A stretch of DNA of 64,000 nt from Heterobilharzia americana (taxonomy: Eukaryota; Platyhelminthes; Trematoda; Strigeidida; Schistosomatidae): contig OX104132.1 of assembly GCA_944470555.2 (NCBI GenBank), positions 2,675,755 to 2,739,754 of the forward strand, in the 5' to 3' direction. Both the position numbers and the translations under genes were made by a program. Below are positions 1-11,414 of the stretch, one piece after another (the first letter of the stretch is position 1; every line of letters starts with the position of its first letter). Under the pieces are notes generated by a model. That model saw only the letters and a list, made by a program, of their open reading frames with translations. It had not been told where the DNA came from and ran no database searches.

Positions 1-520
1 CATACTGTGCTCTAACCTGTTCAGCTGTTGCTGCATCCACTGAACTTAAACGCTACTTCTATGCTAGGTATGACATCTTTTGGGATTAGATGAATGACCT
101 ATTGTCACGTTAAAGTTTAGTCCTTTTTCGAGTACTTTCGTCTCAGCTGAGCTTTTAGGCTTCTCGAGGAAAGACTGACTACCGACAAGAAAAAAGGAAT
201 TCACAGCCGCCTCCATGGTATTATCCTATAAGGAGGAGATATTAGAAACTTTACATAGAATCCTCAACACAGCTGAAATTAGTTAGGGTGGTATTCAAGC
301 CTATAAACTCACTCAGAGATAAACTTTGTCAACTGGCTTAACCATCCGATAGAACCAATTCAGCAAAATAATCTAAGGTCAAGTATATAGGTCAAAGTAG
401 TCGGTCGGGGTCAGTTAGAATAGCTGGACATAGGAATTTATCTAAATATAGAATAACATACCTAAATAAGATGAATAATGTAGAAAAAACCTCGGCTATT
501 GTTATGCATGCATTAACACA
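1..520 (+). mobile_element. Penelope-like element fragment (leading region)
   Basis: The part from about 355 to 515 resembles 8730-8915, the leading region of the better preserved Penelope-like element at 8.7-11 kb: shared AAGCAAAATAATCTAA-like text, the GGTCAAGTA-ATAGGT stretch and an ACATAGGAATTTA stretch. No reverse transcriptase motifs remain. Bases before about 180 are unassigned. Confidence 0.45.
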
Positions 521-930
521 CAAACACACATTAAGGTGGGTTGGATGAAGCCAATGTGCTTAAGTCCAATATACTTAGGTGGAGAGAGAGAGAGAGATTG
601 ATTATTGAATCTTTGTTCATCGAATCAACACCTAGCCAACACATGTAATAGAAATGATGCAACACCTATCTACACCAAAGATATGGAAAATTTTGCTCCA
701 AAGAAAAATAAGTCATATAAAGTGACGTAACTATAAAAATCAAGTGTCGAAATTGGAGTATGATTACATAATGATATGATTATGAGCGATGATAATTTAT
801 GCTCGAAACGTCATCAAGTAAATAATACTAGATCACTCACCGTGTGTTATAAATCGAATAGAGCTTATTTCTACCACAGTGCACAAGTTTTACACGTATA
901 TGGATGAAGTGCTTGACTGTCAGTTTCAGG
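521..930. other. Unassigned intronic sequence with GA tract
   Basis: AT-rich sequence with a short GA repeat at 582-597. No coding or family signature recognised on either strand. Confidence 0.5.
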
Positions 931-934
931 CATG

Positions 935-1480
935 TCATCATCATCATCATCATCATCACCATCCATCAACATAGGACCAGGCATTAACTGTGTAACCATC
1001 CAACTTACCACAGCTCATATCAGTAAATCCAGCCTCAACCTACTTCGGTCAACATTGTGTGACGAGGCAGACGGCGACTAGGCATACGTAACACATATCC
1101 TAACTATCCAAGTCGATAAAGCTTCACAACCATGTCAACTAATTTGCCTGTTCTCTCTAAAACTCTATACCTGACTTCTATGTTATTCATGTGGTGACAC
1201 CACAGAATGCAGCCTATACTACGAAGGCAACGGTGGTCAAATACTTGAAGCCTCCTCATGTCTTCCACCTTCGATGACCATATTTCACAGCCATATAGTA
1301 GACCAGACCTGACTGGTGTGAAGTACACGCGACCCTTAATAGACAATCAGATATCACGGCGGCGACACACGTGGCGTAAGTTAGCAGAAGCCAATAGGGC
1401 CTTTTGTATTCGTGCAGAGATTTCATCGGCAACTGACCCACCAGAGGTGATCCTACTTCCCAGGTGAGTGAAGTAAGTGA
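935..1480 (-). mobile_element. RTE-type LINE 3' end (group 2)
   Basis: On the minus strand a degenerate C-terminal region reads MRRLQVFDHRCLRSIGC and HMNNIEVRYRVLERTGK, upstream of a ...RLRWLGHVLRM-type tail found in other copies here. The element ends at a CAT/ATG repeat (935-958), the usual trinucleotide tail of these schistosome RTE copies. Only the 3' end is present. Confidence 0.7.
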
Positions 1481-1489
1481 TCGACATAC

Positions 1490-1816
1490 TCAACCACTAC
1501 ACTCTCCATTGTTAGCCGAGGTACTGTTAAAGACTAATCCTGGAGGAACAATTTGTATTTGGATGATGTTTCAACCATATAGGGCGATGCAGACTAACTG
1601 GTTGGGGTCCATGGGACAAAAGAAAAGAGTGAGCGGTTGGAGAATCTAGATGATACGGCTCAGAATCTACACATTGTCTATATCAATTTCTCATTCCTTC
1701 CTCCTCTTGTTTACTTTTCCTATTCATCTTTCATTCTATTGCCTTGATGTATTGATATGAGGTGTAGCCAGTTGGACCGTAATGTCTAGTCCTATATTGA
1801 TCATGATGATGATGAG
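1490..1816 (+). mobile_element. RTE-type LINE 3' end (group 2), opposite orientation
   Basis: The plus strand carries the tail block with GGCGATGCAGACTA, GGGTCCATGGGACAA and GATACGGCTCAGAATC, nearly as at 28500-28610. It ends in a short GAT repeat at 1798-1816. It lies tail to tail with the preceding minus-strand copy. Confidence 0.65.
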
Positions 1817-1924
1817 TACACAAAGAACAGGTGGAATGAAAACGAGTGATATCACAGCAGACAAAGTTGTGAGACAATAAACATCCTGAAGATAACGGTG
1901 ACTATAAATATTAAAGCTTCAGAA

Positions 1925-2760
1925 TATGTCAAGGAATGAATACATCTGCGACATATGACTTAGTCAAAGACTATATCGACTGATGCCATTTCTTGGTCTG
2001 TCCACCCTGAATTCTTTTCCAACCTCATTTAACTTCCCCCAGAATGGATGGTAAGTGGAGGCAGGCAGTGGCTTGGCATAGGCAATTTCAATCGATTTGT
2101 GTGTCTGACTTCAACACTGTTGACATAATGACTCCACTAACAGTAACCAATACTACGAAGGTGCCTATGATCATAACTCTGTCACCGCTTCATGTCTTCC
2201 TACTTTCATCAGCCGTGTCTCACAGGCGTATAACAGGGAAGAACGAACTGCAGCATCGTATACTCATCGTTTGATAGATAATCGGATATCTCGCCAACTG
2301 GTACAGCAAACGATGCAAGTTGGCAATTACTGAACGATCTTTCTGTATCCAAACGGAGTTTTCGTCAACAACTAACCTGTTCGGGCTGATACGACTTCTC
2401 AAGTAAGTGAAGTGGTCGATTCAGTCTACAACCTCCCTCCCAATCATTAAACGGGAGCATTTGCGACAAGCAAATCCTGCAGCAAGCTAAACATACTCAG
2501 ATTTATGATCAACGTAACCATTTTGTCAGCATCTTTACATAGCAGGACAATATTATCTGCGAACTCGAATTCAACTAGATAACTTGTGAAGTCTGACGTG
2601 TCTAACGTTGTCTTCACTACTACATCTATGACGAAGTTAAATAGAAACGGTGACAGTGGACATCCCTGGTGAACACCACTAGTTGTCTTCAATTTTGATG
2701 ATAACTCTCTATGAGCCGTTGGAAGCTCCTACATGAAATCCATGGGGGGGGGCAGGTCTA
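1925..2760 (-). pseudogene. RTE-type LINE reverse transcriptase fragment (group 3)
   Basis: The minus strand retains SGVHQGCPLSPFLFNFVIDV (motif B region; usual GVRQGCPLSP) and FEFADNIVLL, where the catalytic YADD box has become FADN. Downstream, to about 1930, is the degenerate C-terminal part. Frames are broken and the element cannot be active. Confidence 0.75.
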
Positions 2761-3420
2761 AGGAGACTATGAATGAGGTTTCGATGGCTTTCATCGTTGA
2801 CAATGGTTGCAGATTGAAAGGACTAATTTTAGTATCAGGAGATGAAGGCAAATGAGGAGACAGAGTTGAGGAGGGTAGGTTCTGTTTGATTTGGACCTGA
2901 GTACAACAGGAAACGATCGAGCGGTTCTTCACACCTTGGAATGCTATTTCTTCATCAGGTATCTGAAAGAGGAAAGGATTTATGTGACTGCAGAGCCGAT
3001 GGGATATATGCTCGAGGCATTTTGGAGAATATTATTTCGAGGTACGGTTGTTCTAACGTCGAATGGAAAAACCCCATACAGCCGACACCAGAAAGCCTTT
3101 CCTCTCAGACACCCATCACAGTGTATTAATTTATACTACGACGGGGACTCCCTTTCATCTTGTCACCATCCAAGAGACTTTCCTGGCATCGTAAGACCTT
3201 GTTGTGACATGTAAGCATAACCATTACATGAAGGTTGCAGCTATCGGCCGGAAGACTCCTAACTCAAAGGTTAGGAGCGCATTGGTCCACTATTTTGACA
3301 ACACGTAAACTATACATCAAATCCAGACATGTGTTTGAACCGAACAAATTACTAACTATGTCAAATGGTTAAGTTTGATAATAGAATAAAGTAAAGGCGT
3401 TAACATGAAACTTCGATAGG
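2761..3420. other. Unassigned intronic stretch
   Basis: Contains a poly-G run near 2744-2752 and an open frame of 107 codons on the plus strand (2891-3214) that resembles no family I know and lacks supporting signals. I treat it as chance or as decayed repeat. Confidence 0.4.
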
Positions 3421-3424
3421 TAAT

Positions 3425-4060
3425 ATGCTCACAATCATAGCAGTATGCATAAGTACCGATTCCATCTCCAGTGTAGTGGTGGAATATTTCGACAACTTCG
3501 CTTACTTCAGAAGTTGCATCAGTTCACACCAGGTGGTCAATGACGATATTTCAGCTAGGAAACAGAAGGCGATTGGTCAATATGCGTCATCTTTGGTGCC
3601 GACTGATGAGATATCCGACTATCTATCAAAGAATGAGTATACTCCGCTTCAGTGCGTTTCATTGTGTTGTACGGCTGTTAGACATGGTCCTCGGAAGTAA
3701 AAGAAAAACATGAAGTGAACACACGGTTTTGATCACAGATATCTTCGTAGTATTGGTCACCTTTGGTGAAATCACCGTATAAGCAACATGGAGGTTAGAT
3801 GAAAGGTACTAGGCAAGACAGGTAAGTCGATTAAGATGGCTTAGACATGTGCTAGGCATGCCGAGTCTCCACCTACGTGGACCTGATTTACTAGGGTTAA
3901 GTTAGATTAGGTTAGAAGAGGGTTCATCGTGGCCAGATCAAGACGTGGCACCGGTCTATGAAGTCGCTGATTGTTGTCTTGAGCTGTTTGGGGAGATGTA
4001 CACTACCTGGCTGACTGGAGTCTCGGAGATGAAAGGAAACTTGATGAATATACACAACAT
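3425..4060 (+). mobile_element. RTE-type LINE 3' part (group 3)
   Basis: The plus strand shows VVEYFDNFAYFRSCISS and NDDISARKQKA (region after the RT domain), then HFRRIR-like remnants and the tail motifs GTGGCCAGATCAAGACGTGG and CTGGCTGACTGGAGTC. The same order is seen at 33555-34260. It ends shortly before the last visible ABCB7 exon. Confidence 0.7.
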
Positions 4061-4088
4061 ACATATTTAAGATCTATAAACAACATAC

Positions 4089-4220
4089 CTGTTCAGTGAT
4101 TGTATCAAGTGATGATGTCGCTTCATCATAGATCAAAATTGGAGCCTTTTTTAACAGAGCTCTAGCAATAGCTATTCGTTGTTTTTCACCACCACTTAAT
4201 TTGAGACCACGTTCTCCAAC
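4089..4220 (-). CDS. ABCB7: ABCB7 exon: signature motif, Walker B, D-loop
   Basis: Forty-four codons, about residues 607-650 of the assembled protein. The exon opens [15 protein letters not shown], with the ABC signature LSGGEKQ at about 614-620. Walker B (ILIYDE) follows with catalytic Glu at about 639, then D-loop SSLD at 642-645, ending at ITEQ. The acceptor AG is at 4221-4222 and the donor GT at 4087-4088 (minus strand), both phase 0. The sequence is nearly identical in register to human ABCB7 here, including the Tyr before the Walker B Asp (YDEATSSLD), which favours ABCB7 over ABCB6 or ABCB8. All residues expected for ATP hydrolysis in this segment are present. It is the most 3' coding exon in the window; the H-loop His is not included. 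Confidence 0.96.
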
Positions 4221-4344
4221 CTATATAAAAGATAAGTAGATTGAAAACCACAATACAATGAATATACAAACATTATAGAGCCACCTCAGTATAGGAGCTC
4301 ATTTACCAACAAAAGATTACGTTTTAGCGTTTGAAACGATAGGT

Positions 4345-4500
4345 AACGAGGTTCGATTTTCAGTAGGAACAACATCACCCACTGTAGTGCAATGCAGGTA
4401 CATCCAGCTGAGGGGTCCCATACTGAGACGAGATAGCTATCATGCTTCCAGTTTTCTAATGTTCTTTCATTAACTAATGTCAGTTCATGATGAATTCTAA
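4345..4500 (+). mobile_element. tRNA-derived SINE, partial
   Basis: Carries the family block GAGGGGTCCCATACTGAGACG followed by the TTCCAG...TGTCAGT..ATGATGAATT tail shared by many copies in this window. A B-box-like GGTTCGATTTTC precedes it. Confidence 0.6.
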
Positions 4501-4689
4501 TTAATAGGCTTCCACAAACCTTCAGCTAGAATTATTCTAGTGCTTATTGGTGACTAGCTTCCAGAGGTGATTCTTGAAGTTCCAATGTGAAGTTGTAAAC
4601 AGTGGAATCAACCAAGTTGAACATGAGAACAATTACTCAACCATGACTTTGGATGTAAGTCGCGCTATATTCGTGAACTGACAGAAGTG

Positions 4690-4890
4690 GGAAGTATGAA
4701 CCATTGGATTCCGACTCAGTGGGTAGCTTTCAACGGTAACGTGATAGCAGCAGGAACCTGAGGGTCCATGAAAGGGTCATCGGTGCACATTGCTGAGGGG
4801 TCCCATACTAGTTAAACGAAACAGCTGCCCAGTGCTCCCACATTCCTAATGTTCTTCCACCAACAAAAGTGATAAAAAAAAAACTCGTGG
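4690..4890 (+). mobile_element. tRNA-derived SINE
   Basis: Reads ATTGGATTCCGACTCAGTGG, GGTAACGTG, the core GTGCACATTGCTGAGGGGTC, CCCATACTAG..ACGAAACAGC and the TTCTTCCACCAAC tail. Same family as copies at 6465, 15815 and 23545. Confidence 0.7.
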
Positions 4891-5079
4891 ACACACTAAG
4901 AATTTATTATCAGCATGTTTGCCTAACATTAAATTGGGTTCACTCATAGTTTTCATGGTTTCTTGTAAGTGAAGACATCGATACGCTTAGAATGGCTATT
5001 TAGTGACTACTAAAGACAAAGTGAACTCAGGAACAGCAGAGTAAGAATGGGATTTAAACAACAGCAGTCGGTAGCTGGT

Positions 5080-5600
5080 AATTATTATTACGATTATTTG
5101 TCCCTTGAGTTCCCAGTGGAACATAGGGATTCAGTAGCATGCCGCCATTTTCACTACCATCTCTGCAGTCTTTTCAACCTGGCTCCACAACTGCCCAAAA
5201 GCTTTCATTTCTTCTTCATACCATCTCCTCCATCTTACCCTCACCTCGGAGGCCCAACTCGTCGTTTCTCATTTGGATTCCACTCGAGGACCTGGAGCGT
5301 GATGTCCCAGTCGGCCTTCTCAGTGAATGCCCAATCCATCTCCATTTCCTTCTGCATATTTATTGAGTGATAGGTTCTTCGTTGGTTCATTGCCAACCAG
5401 ATTTCCTTGTTACCTATTCTTTCTGGCCATCTGGTCTTCAGTATCGAGCGTAGGGCAGCTATTGATGAATATCTATAGGTTGTTGGAAATGCTTTTCGTA
5501 ACACGCCAAGTTTATGAATCATATAGAAGCACTGATTTGGTATTAGTGAGTGATTCCAACCAACCATCAGCTGGTTGTAGTATCATGTATTCGAGTCCAG
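5080..5600 (-). mobile_element. SR2-like RTE LINE 3' end
   Basis: The minus strand encodes decayed C-terminal text (KTRWPERIGNKEIWLA, NMQKEMEMDWAF, VLEWNPNEKRR) and ends at the ...GGAACATAGGG..GGGACAAATAAT tail. Homologous to 6745-7180, 14065-14500 and 33050-33545. Confidence 0.75.
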
Positions 5601-6005
5601 TTGTTAATGAATATTGAAAGAGGTATGCAACGATTCATTGAAATCAGGTATCATTTTTGATTCGAAATGGAAATGTGTCACGTATAACGATTCACCGCCT
5701 ACCTTGCTGCACTATCCTATATGAAAAGAGATGAGAGATGGTTTAGGTTAGCTAGACTAATCGATGAAATCACTGACTACTGGATTTGAACTATATAGGA
5801 AAATGAGGACTAGTTGTCTAGCTGAGGGTCCACGATAGGAATCAGTGGATGAGAACTGATTCTTGGTGACATGATACTTGATATCTTACTTAGCTTATCA
5901 ATAAATCAATTAACTACATCAAGATACTGTTAGAGGTAATAAAAAGTTAAAAAACGTAAAGCTCACAGAACACCAAACACTAAATAACAATACCTAAGAA
6001 TGATT
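5601..6005. other. Unassigned intronic stretch
   Basis: Includes a possible RTE tail remnant at about 5760-5880 (a block with GAATCAGTGGATGAGAACTG). Otherwise nothing recognised. Confidence 0.4.
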
Positions 6006-6012
6006 TACTTAC

Positions 6013-6156
6013 TTGAGTATCATATCCATGTGGCATTCGTTCAATTGCATTTCCTATATCTGCTAAACGAGCAGCTTCATAAACTTCTTCACGAGTTGCT
6101 TTCAAGTTACCATATTGAAGGTTGTAGAATATTGTATTATGAAAAAGGACTGTATC
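6013..6156 (-). CDS. ABCB7: ABCB7 exon: NBD segment after the Q-loop
   Basis: Forty-eight codons, about residues 559-606. It begins [17 protein letters not shown] and ends MPHGYDTQ, the helical subdomain between Q-loop and signature motif. Human ABCB7 has the same length and the same landmarks (VLFHNTI, NLx[12 protein letters not shown]). The acceptor AG is at 6157-6158 and donor GTAAGT at 6007-6012 on the minus strand; both ends are phase 0, so it joins the Q-loop exon upstream and VGERG downstream without change. A long TA tract starts about 75 bp on the acceptor side. Confidence 0.96.
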
Positions 6157-6228
6157 CTATTATAATGCAATCAGAAAGTAACACCATCAAATCAGGATTG
6201 AAGACAAATTATGTTAAAAAGCTGAATT

Positions 6229-6232
<4 letters not shown>

Positions 6233-6308
<76 letters not shown>

Positions 6309-6310
6309 TA
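6233..6310. repeat. (TA)n microsatellite
   Basis: Nearly uninterrupted TA dinucleotides, about 75 bp from the acceptor of the ABCB7 exon at 6013-6156. Confidence 0.97.
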
Positions 6311-6464
6311 GCTAAACTTCATCTTCTCACGCGGTTAGGATATCATCGATTAGTGTCACTACGACTTCATTTGGCTACTTTGAACTATCTTCTAACCAAG
6401 TCCAGCTTTCTATAGGATTGCATATTAAAGTAAGCGGTGGTTTGTCATACGCAGCATAAATGAT

Positions 6465-6600
6465 TCGATTCCTGCTGGTGGGGTCGTGGGTGTGCACTGC
6501 TGAGGAGTCCCATACTAGGACGAAACAGCTGTCCAGTGCTCTCAGGTTTCCTTTGTTCCTCCAACTGATGTCAGTCTTCGATGAATAACAAATTGAAATA
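6465..6600 (+). mobile_element. tRNA-derived SINE, 3' part
   Basis: Well preserved core: GGGTCGTGGGTGTGCACTGC, TGAGGAGTCCCATACTAGGA, CGAAACAGCTGTCCAGTGCT, then the TGATGTCAGTC..GATGAATAA tail. Confidence 0.75.
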
Positions 6601-6734
6601 AATGATTCTATTAAATGTGAACAATGTTTCATAGACACCTAGTTAGTTCGCAGGTTTAAATGTCACCCAAATTCCAATCTTGATGAGGATCCTACATAAA
6701 GTTTCTGATATGCCTTCCTTAAAAAGAAACACAA

Positions 6735-8230
6735 TATTATATTATTATTATTATTATTATTATTCCCTTCGGTTTCTAGTGGAACATAAGGCTTCAGTGG
6801 CACGCCTCAATTGCACTCTGTTCTCTGCGCCCCACTCGTAGCTTCCTCTTTGGATTCCACTTGACGGCCTGACCTGGCACGTGATGTCCCCAGTCAGCCT
6901 TCTCAGTGCATGTTCAATCCATCTTCACTTCCTTCCACTACATATTTGTTCAGCGATAGGTTCTTGCTTCGTTGGTTCGTCACCAGCCAGCCATAGTTCA
7001 TTGTTGCTTATTCTTATTATTCTGGCCATCTGATCTTTAGTATCAAGCCAGCGTAGACGGCAGCTGTTGATGAGTGTCTGTAGTTTGTTGGATATGTCTT
7101 TCGTAACGCGCCAAGTCTCTGAACCATATAGAAGCACTGACTTGACTGAATTAGTGTTGAAAATCCAGATCCTGTTCACGCTTTATGCTGAGTGTAGTAG
7201 ATCTCCACACTTACTGCAGATTAATGAAATCCTGTCTTGCTTTTCCGATCCAGATTCTGACATCTTCGTTTGTGTTGCCTCCACCTGCCCTGGCTAGGTA
7301 GGTGAAAGAGACAGCTTCCTTCAGGTTTCTACCGTTAATGGTGATTGGTGCTTGTTGTAGATGCTGTTGTTGGTTGGGTATCTTCATCATCTCTGTCTAC
7401 TCCATATTCACTTGAAGTCCCAACTTCGCTACCCTGCCTCTTCCGTCAACTTGTTACTTTTCGCCTGTACATCTTCCAGTTTGTGCGATATTAGACATAA
7501 ATCATCATCGGGGCGAAATCCAAATCATCTAGACTCTTTTCATCGGTAAAGCAGCGTATGACCATCTCGCTCTTGCATCATCCAGTCGACTACAATCAGG
7601 AAGATCATTGGTGATAGTAGACAGCAACCTCGTCTTATTCTACCCTGTCTTCACTTCAAAGGCATAACTCAGCTTTCCACTCTCAATCACTTGGCATGTA
7701 GCGTCTTCACAAAGCTGTTGAATGAGATTGATAAAGGTTTGTAGCACTCCGCAGTGTTGAAGCTGCTGCCTGTCAAATTACTTCTCGGTCGACGCTATCG
7801 AACGCCTTTTCAAAGTCGATAAAGTTGAGGTAGAGGGTTGACTGCCATTCTATGCTCTATTCTATGATGATGTGTAGCGTGGCGTTGCAATTTGGTCCGC
7901 ACATGATTTGTTCTTCCTGAATCCAGCCAGCCTGTTCCGGTCATACTTTTGAATCCAGTGCATCCTTTAGTCGCTCCAGGATGATGCGGCTTAATATTTT
8001 GCTTGGGGTGAACAGCAGCATGATTCCTCGCCAGTTCTTGCAAACACTTAGGTCTCCCTTCTTCCAATCTGCAGATACCTTTCCTTCCTCCTAAACCTTC
8101 TGCATTACTGGTGTGAGCATGTCTATTGTTTTCTCTGCGTCTGTTTTCAGTGCTTCTGGTGGAAATTCCATCTGGATAACATAACAGAGGCTGTGAACTC
8201 CTTGTACTCACGTTGTCGTTATAACTCGTA
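6735..8230 (-). mobile_element. SR2-like RTE LINE, 5'-truncated
   Basis: Read on the minus strand, from the RT domain to the tail. EERLKDALDSKV-like text lies at about 7960-7990, a decayed YLNFIDFEKAFDSVDRE block near 7800-7835, then the region 7180-6925 (SVLLYGSETWRVTKDISNKL, NNELWLAGDEP) and WNPKRKL. It ends at an ATT repeat (6735-6764). Bases 7361-7900 are almost identical to 19170-19720, so the two copies are recent. Frames are interrupted. Confidence 0.85.
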
Positions 8231-8249
8231 CTCGAGTAACTGTTATCTT

Positions 8250-8745
8250 TTTCGTTTCTGTTATATCTCCACGAATTTCTTAATAAACTGTTGAGGATAT
8301 TCATTAATTGTTACCACTTCTTTTATGTGCTCCATTTCCTTGTTTAGACATTTGACTAAACTTGACACTAGATGAGATGACTTGGAGTCTAGATACCTGT
8401 TAGAATGCATTGGTTTTTGTAGACGGCCAACTCTAAACCACCGTTTGTCCTTCGTTTTATTCTGCAATCCAATATAGGTAATTCTCTTTGTTCATTTTCT
8501 ACCTCCACGTAAGTGAATTGGATTGTGTGTCTACTATTGAGTTTATATGTATGAGAAAATTGTCCATATGTTCCGTTTTCAACACAGTGCTGAATGTATC
8601 ATCCACATATCTTTAACGTATTTTAGATGCAGGATTATATCTGCTACGAATGGGGATATTGGTGATCCCATTGCTGTTTTTTTTACATATATTGTCCTGA
8701 AACTTCAAGATTGTGGAGATCACGGATAATCAATTAAGCAAAATA
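8250..8745 (-). pseudogene. Penelope-like RT fragment, inverted
   Basis: The minus strand shows AMGSPISPFVADIIL (Penelope RT motif B region) and, one frame over, YVDDTFSTV (motif C, catalytic YVDD). Further on, at about 8400, comes a QKPMHSNRYLDSKSSH block typical of the region after the RT. Frames are shifted. It lies head to head with the plus-strand element beginning at about 8745, as Penelope-like elements often do. Confidence 0.75.
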
Positions 8746-10990
8746 ATCTAATCTATCAAATTCCATGAAATGACTGTGAGTCAGGTCAAGTACATAGGTT
8801 AAACTAGCCAGTCACAGTCACTTAGAATAGTCGAACATAGGAATTTAGCAAAATGTAGAATAAGACCCGAATAAGATCAGAAATCTAGAAAACAACTTAG
8901 CTATAGCAGTGAATTCATTGACGCACAATAACAAGTGAAAAATCAAGCAGGAACGATGAAGAAAAGTCCTCAGGAAAGAGTTGCTCAAAACCTCAAAAGT
9001 ATTTACAATGGAAGGAACAAACTTCTGCTTTGCCAACTTATCAAAACAACCACCAACAAATTGGAAGAACTTCTTCATCAGAAATGGTTGAATTACAACA
9101 CATGAGATGCCTCGAAACCAGAATCCTTCAAGGCATTACAGTCATCACTTAGAACATCAGGATTAAATGAGGTCACTCAACAAGAAATACGGCAAACAAT
9201 AGTACCATTAACCAGGTAGAGGAGACATCATGCTCAAATGAACACTCAAGAACAGAAAACATAAAAAAGACTGAAAAATAGGAAAGACATCCTTACACTT
9301 CCAGCAGACAAAGGATGCACTACAGTAGTCATGGACAAAGAAGACTACATCAGGAAAGCAGAGGAGTTACTCAAAGACGAAAATATGTATCAACCACCTG
9401 AAACCAACCCTATCCAAAAGTTTGACAACTAGTCAATAAAACCTTGAACAAACTCTTCAAAGCATTAGAAATAATGAAGCAAGACGAATGGAGAATGAAA
9501 TCGAATGAATCTATCCTTCCTCGATTCTACAGCAGACCAAAACTACACAAACCCGATATCCCTCTACGACCAATAGTCTCACTTCCGGGAACTCCAACAT
9601 ACAACATATGAAGAGAACTTTTGAGAAAATTGAAACACCTCGTTCAATCATGCGGACATTCCATCAAGTCACCAACAGAATTCTTACATAGAAAACGATG
9701 AATTAATGATATCCTTCGATGTTACAGCACTATACACATCCATCGAACCCGTATTGGCCAAGGAAACGATATCCCTCCTGATCAACGCACAACGCACAAA
9801 ACTCAAATGTTCAACTCTGATGGAACTCATCCACCTTTGTATGACAACATACTTCCAATTCAACGACAAGATATACAAACAGATGAAAGGAACTCCAATG
9901 GGATCAGCGATATCCGGATTAATGCCAGAAGCAGTGATGCAGAGATTGGAAGCCATCACCCCACCTGTGATTAAACCAAAATTCTGGATTCGCTATGTGC
10001 ATGACACTTTTGTCATCATTAAGAAAGATGATATAGAAAACACTCACAGTTCGATCATCAGCGTTTTCAATGACATCAAATTTACAATGGAGAAAAAGTT
10101 AAACAACCAACTACCATTCCTGGATGTTCTAGTCAGTAGGATAAATGCCAGAAAGCTGGAAACCCAAGTGTACAGGAAGCCAACACACACTGACTGACCG
10201 AATCTTCAACTACAATAGCAACAACCCAACGACACACAAAATCAGTTGCGTACAGACTCTATTCAAAAGAGCGAGAACACACTGCAGTACAACTTCACAG
10301 AGAAACAAAGAAAATTACTTGATGTCCATTCTAAAGAAGAACGGCTACCCACGAAACGTTATCAGAAGATGCCTACCCCATGCATCATCAATTACAAAGT
10401 CATCCACAGAAATCAAGAAACACATCGTCCTACCATACATAAAGAATATATCAGAAATCATGACAAGATTACTGAGGCAAACCACTTGGAATTGATGTGG
10501 TTCATAAACCAACAAATTCCCTACAAACCCTACCCTATTATGCAGACCAAAGGATGCAATAACCAAAGAAGACAAACCGAATATCATTTACAAAATCAAC
10601 TGGAATAACTGTAGTCAACACTACATTGGACAAAGTGGCCGCCCGCCTTCACCTTCGTCTACATGTGAACATGGCTATTAAACGTCACACACGACATTTC
10701 ATCACTCATTTCAATGCACATGGATAACAAAAACTATGGACATGAATTCAATTTCGATAATGTAGAAATTTTGGATGAAGAGAGGAAACACTAAGAATAT
10801 CAGAGAATTCCTAGAAGCTTGGCATTCAGCTCAGTCAGTCAGCAATCAACAGATGTATAGACATAGACCCAATCTATCAACCAATAAGAAAAATGATAGA
10901 CGACAGAAAGGTCAGAGGTCAACTCATGTAAAGTTTTACACTGATCCAAAAGTTTGTAACGAATTACAAAATTTACCATAATTCTACTTC
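8745..10990 (+). mobile_element. Penelope-like retroelement
   Basis: Order on the plus strand: leading region (8745-9290); KDILTLPADKGCTTVVMDKE (about 9280-9345), the typical N-terminal Penelope block; RT core (9706-10197); then a GIY-YIG-like nuclease region near 10580-10650 (INWNNCSQHYIGQSGRPP) and a C-terminal tail to about 10978. Penelope-like elements encode one protein with RT and GIY-YIG endonuclease. Here several frameshifts and stops split it, so it is not intact. Confidence 0.88.
9706..10197 (+). pseudogene. Penelope-like reverse transcriptase core
   Basis: Open for 163 codons. MISFDVTALYTSIEP carries motif A (Asp after SF), KQMKGTPMGSAISG motif B, and FWIRYVHDTFVIIKK motif C. In motif C the usual YVDD is YVHD: the first catalytic Asp is His, so the copy is predicted inactive. 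QLPFLDVLVSR and VYRKPTHTD follow, as in complete Penelope-like proteins. Confidence 0.9.
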
Positions 10991-11043
10991 CACCTCACTG
11001 TCCTACCAACTCAACTATGAGACGTCTCTTATTAACAAGTTCA

Positions 11044-11170
<127 letters not shown>

Positions 11171-11204
11171 ATTAATTTCCAAGTATTTCTATACAAGTGA
11201 CTAC

Positions 11205-11381
11205 CTGAGGTATTACTGCTATAGAACGTCGTAAACTCTCCAAATTTACTGAACGAACATCTTTACCACCGATTAGAACACTACCACTGGATACATCAAA
11301 GAATCGATAGGCAAGTCGAACTATTGTCGACTTTCCAGATCCACTTCCGCCAACAATAGCTACACGTTGACCAGGTTCAAC
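11205..11381 (-). CDS. ABCB7: ABCB7 exon: Walker A and Q-loop
   Basis: Fifty-nine codons, about residues 500-558. VEPGQRVAIVGGSGSGKST carries the Walker A P-loop (GGSGSGKST, about 510-518), which binds the ATP phosphates. It continues through VRLAYRFFDV and the SLRRSIAVIPQ segment, whose last residue is the Q-loop Gln (558). The acceptor TTTTAG precedes GTTGAACC and the donor GT follows CAG, both phase 0. All catalytic residues expected here are intact. A long TA-rich tract lies 35 bp beyond the donor. Confidence 0.97.
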
Positions 11382-11414
11382 CTAAAATGTGAAATGGTAA
11401 AAGCAAGTGATATA

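Noticed and set aside
935..958. CRISPR-like or short tandem array
   Set aside because: It is a simple CAT trinucleotide tail of an RTE element; there are no spacers.
2891..3214. 107-codon plus-strand frame
   Set aside because: No homology, no splice context, and located in repeat-derived intron sequence.
5047..5370. 107-codon plus-strand frame
   Set aside because: Antisense to an SR2-like LINE tail; the recognisable text is on the minus strand.
6000..6311. 103-codon plus-strand frame ending in repeated Ile-Tyr
   Set aside because: It is antisense to an ABCB7 exon and runs into the TA tract.
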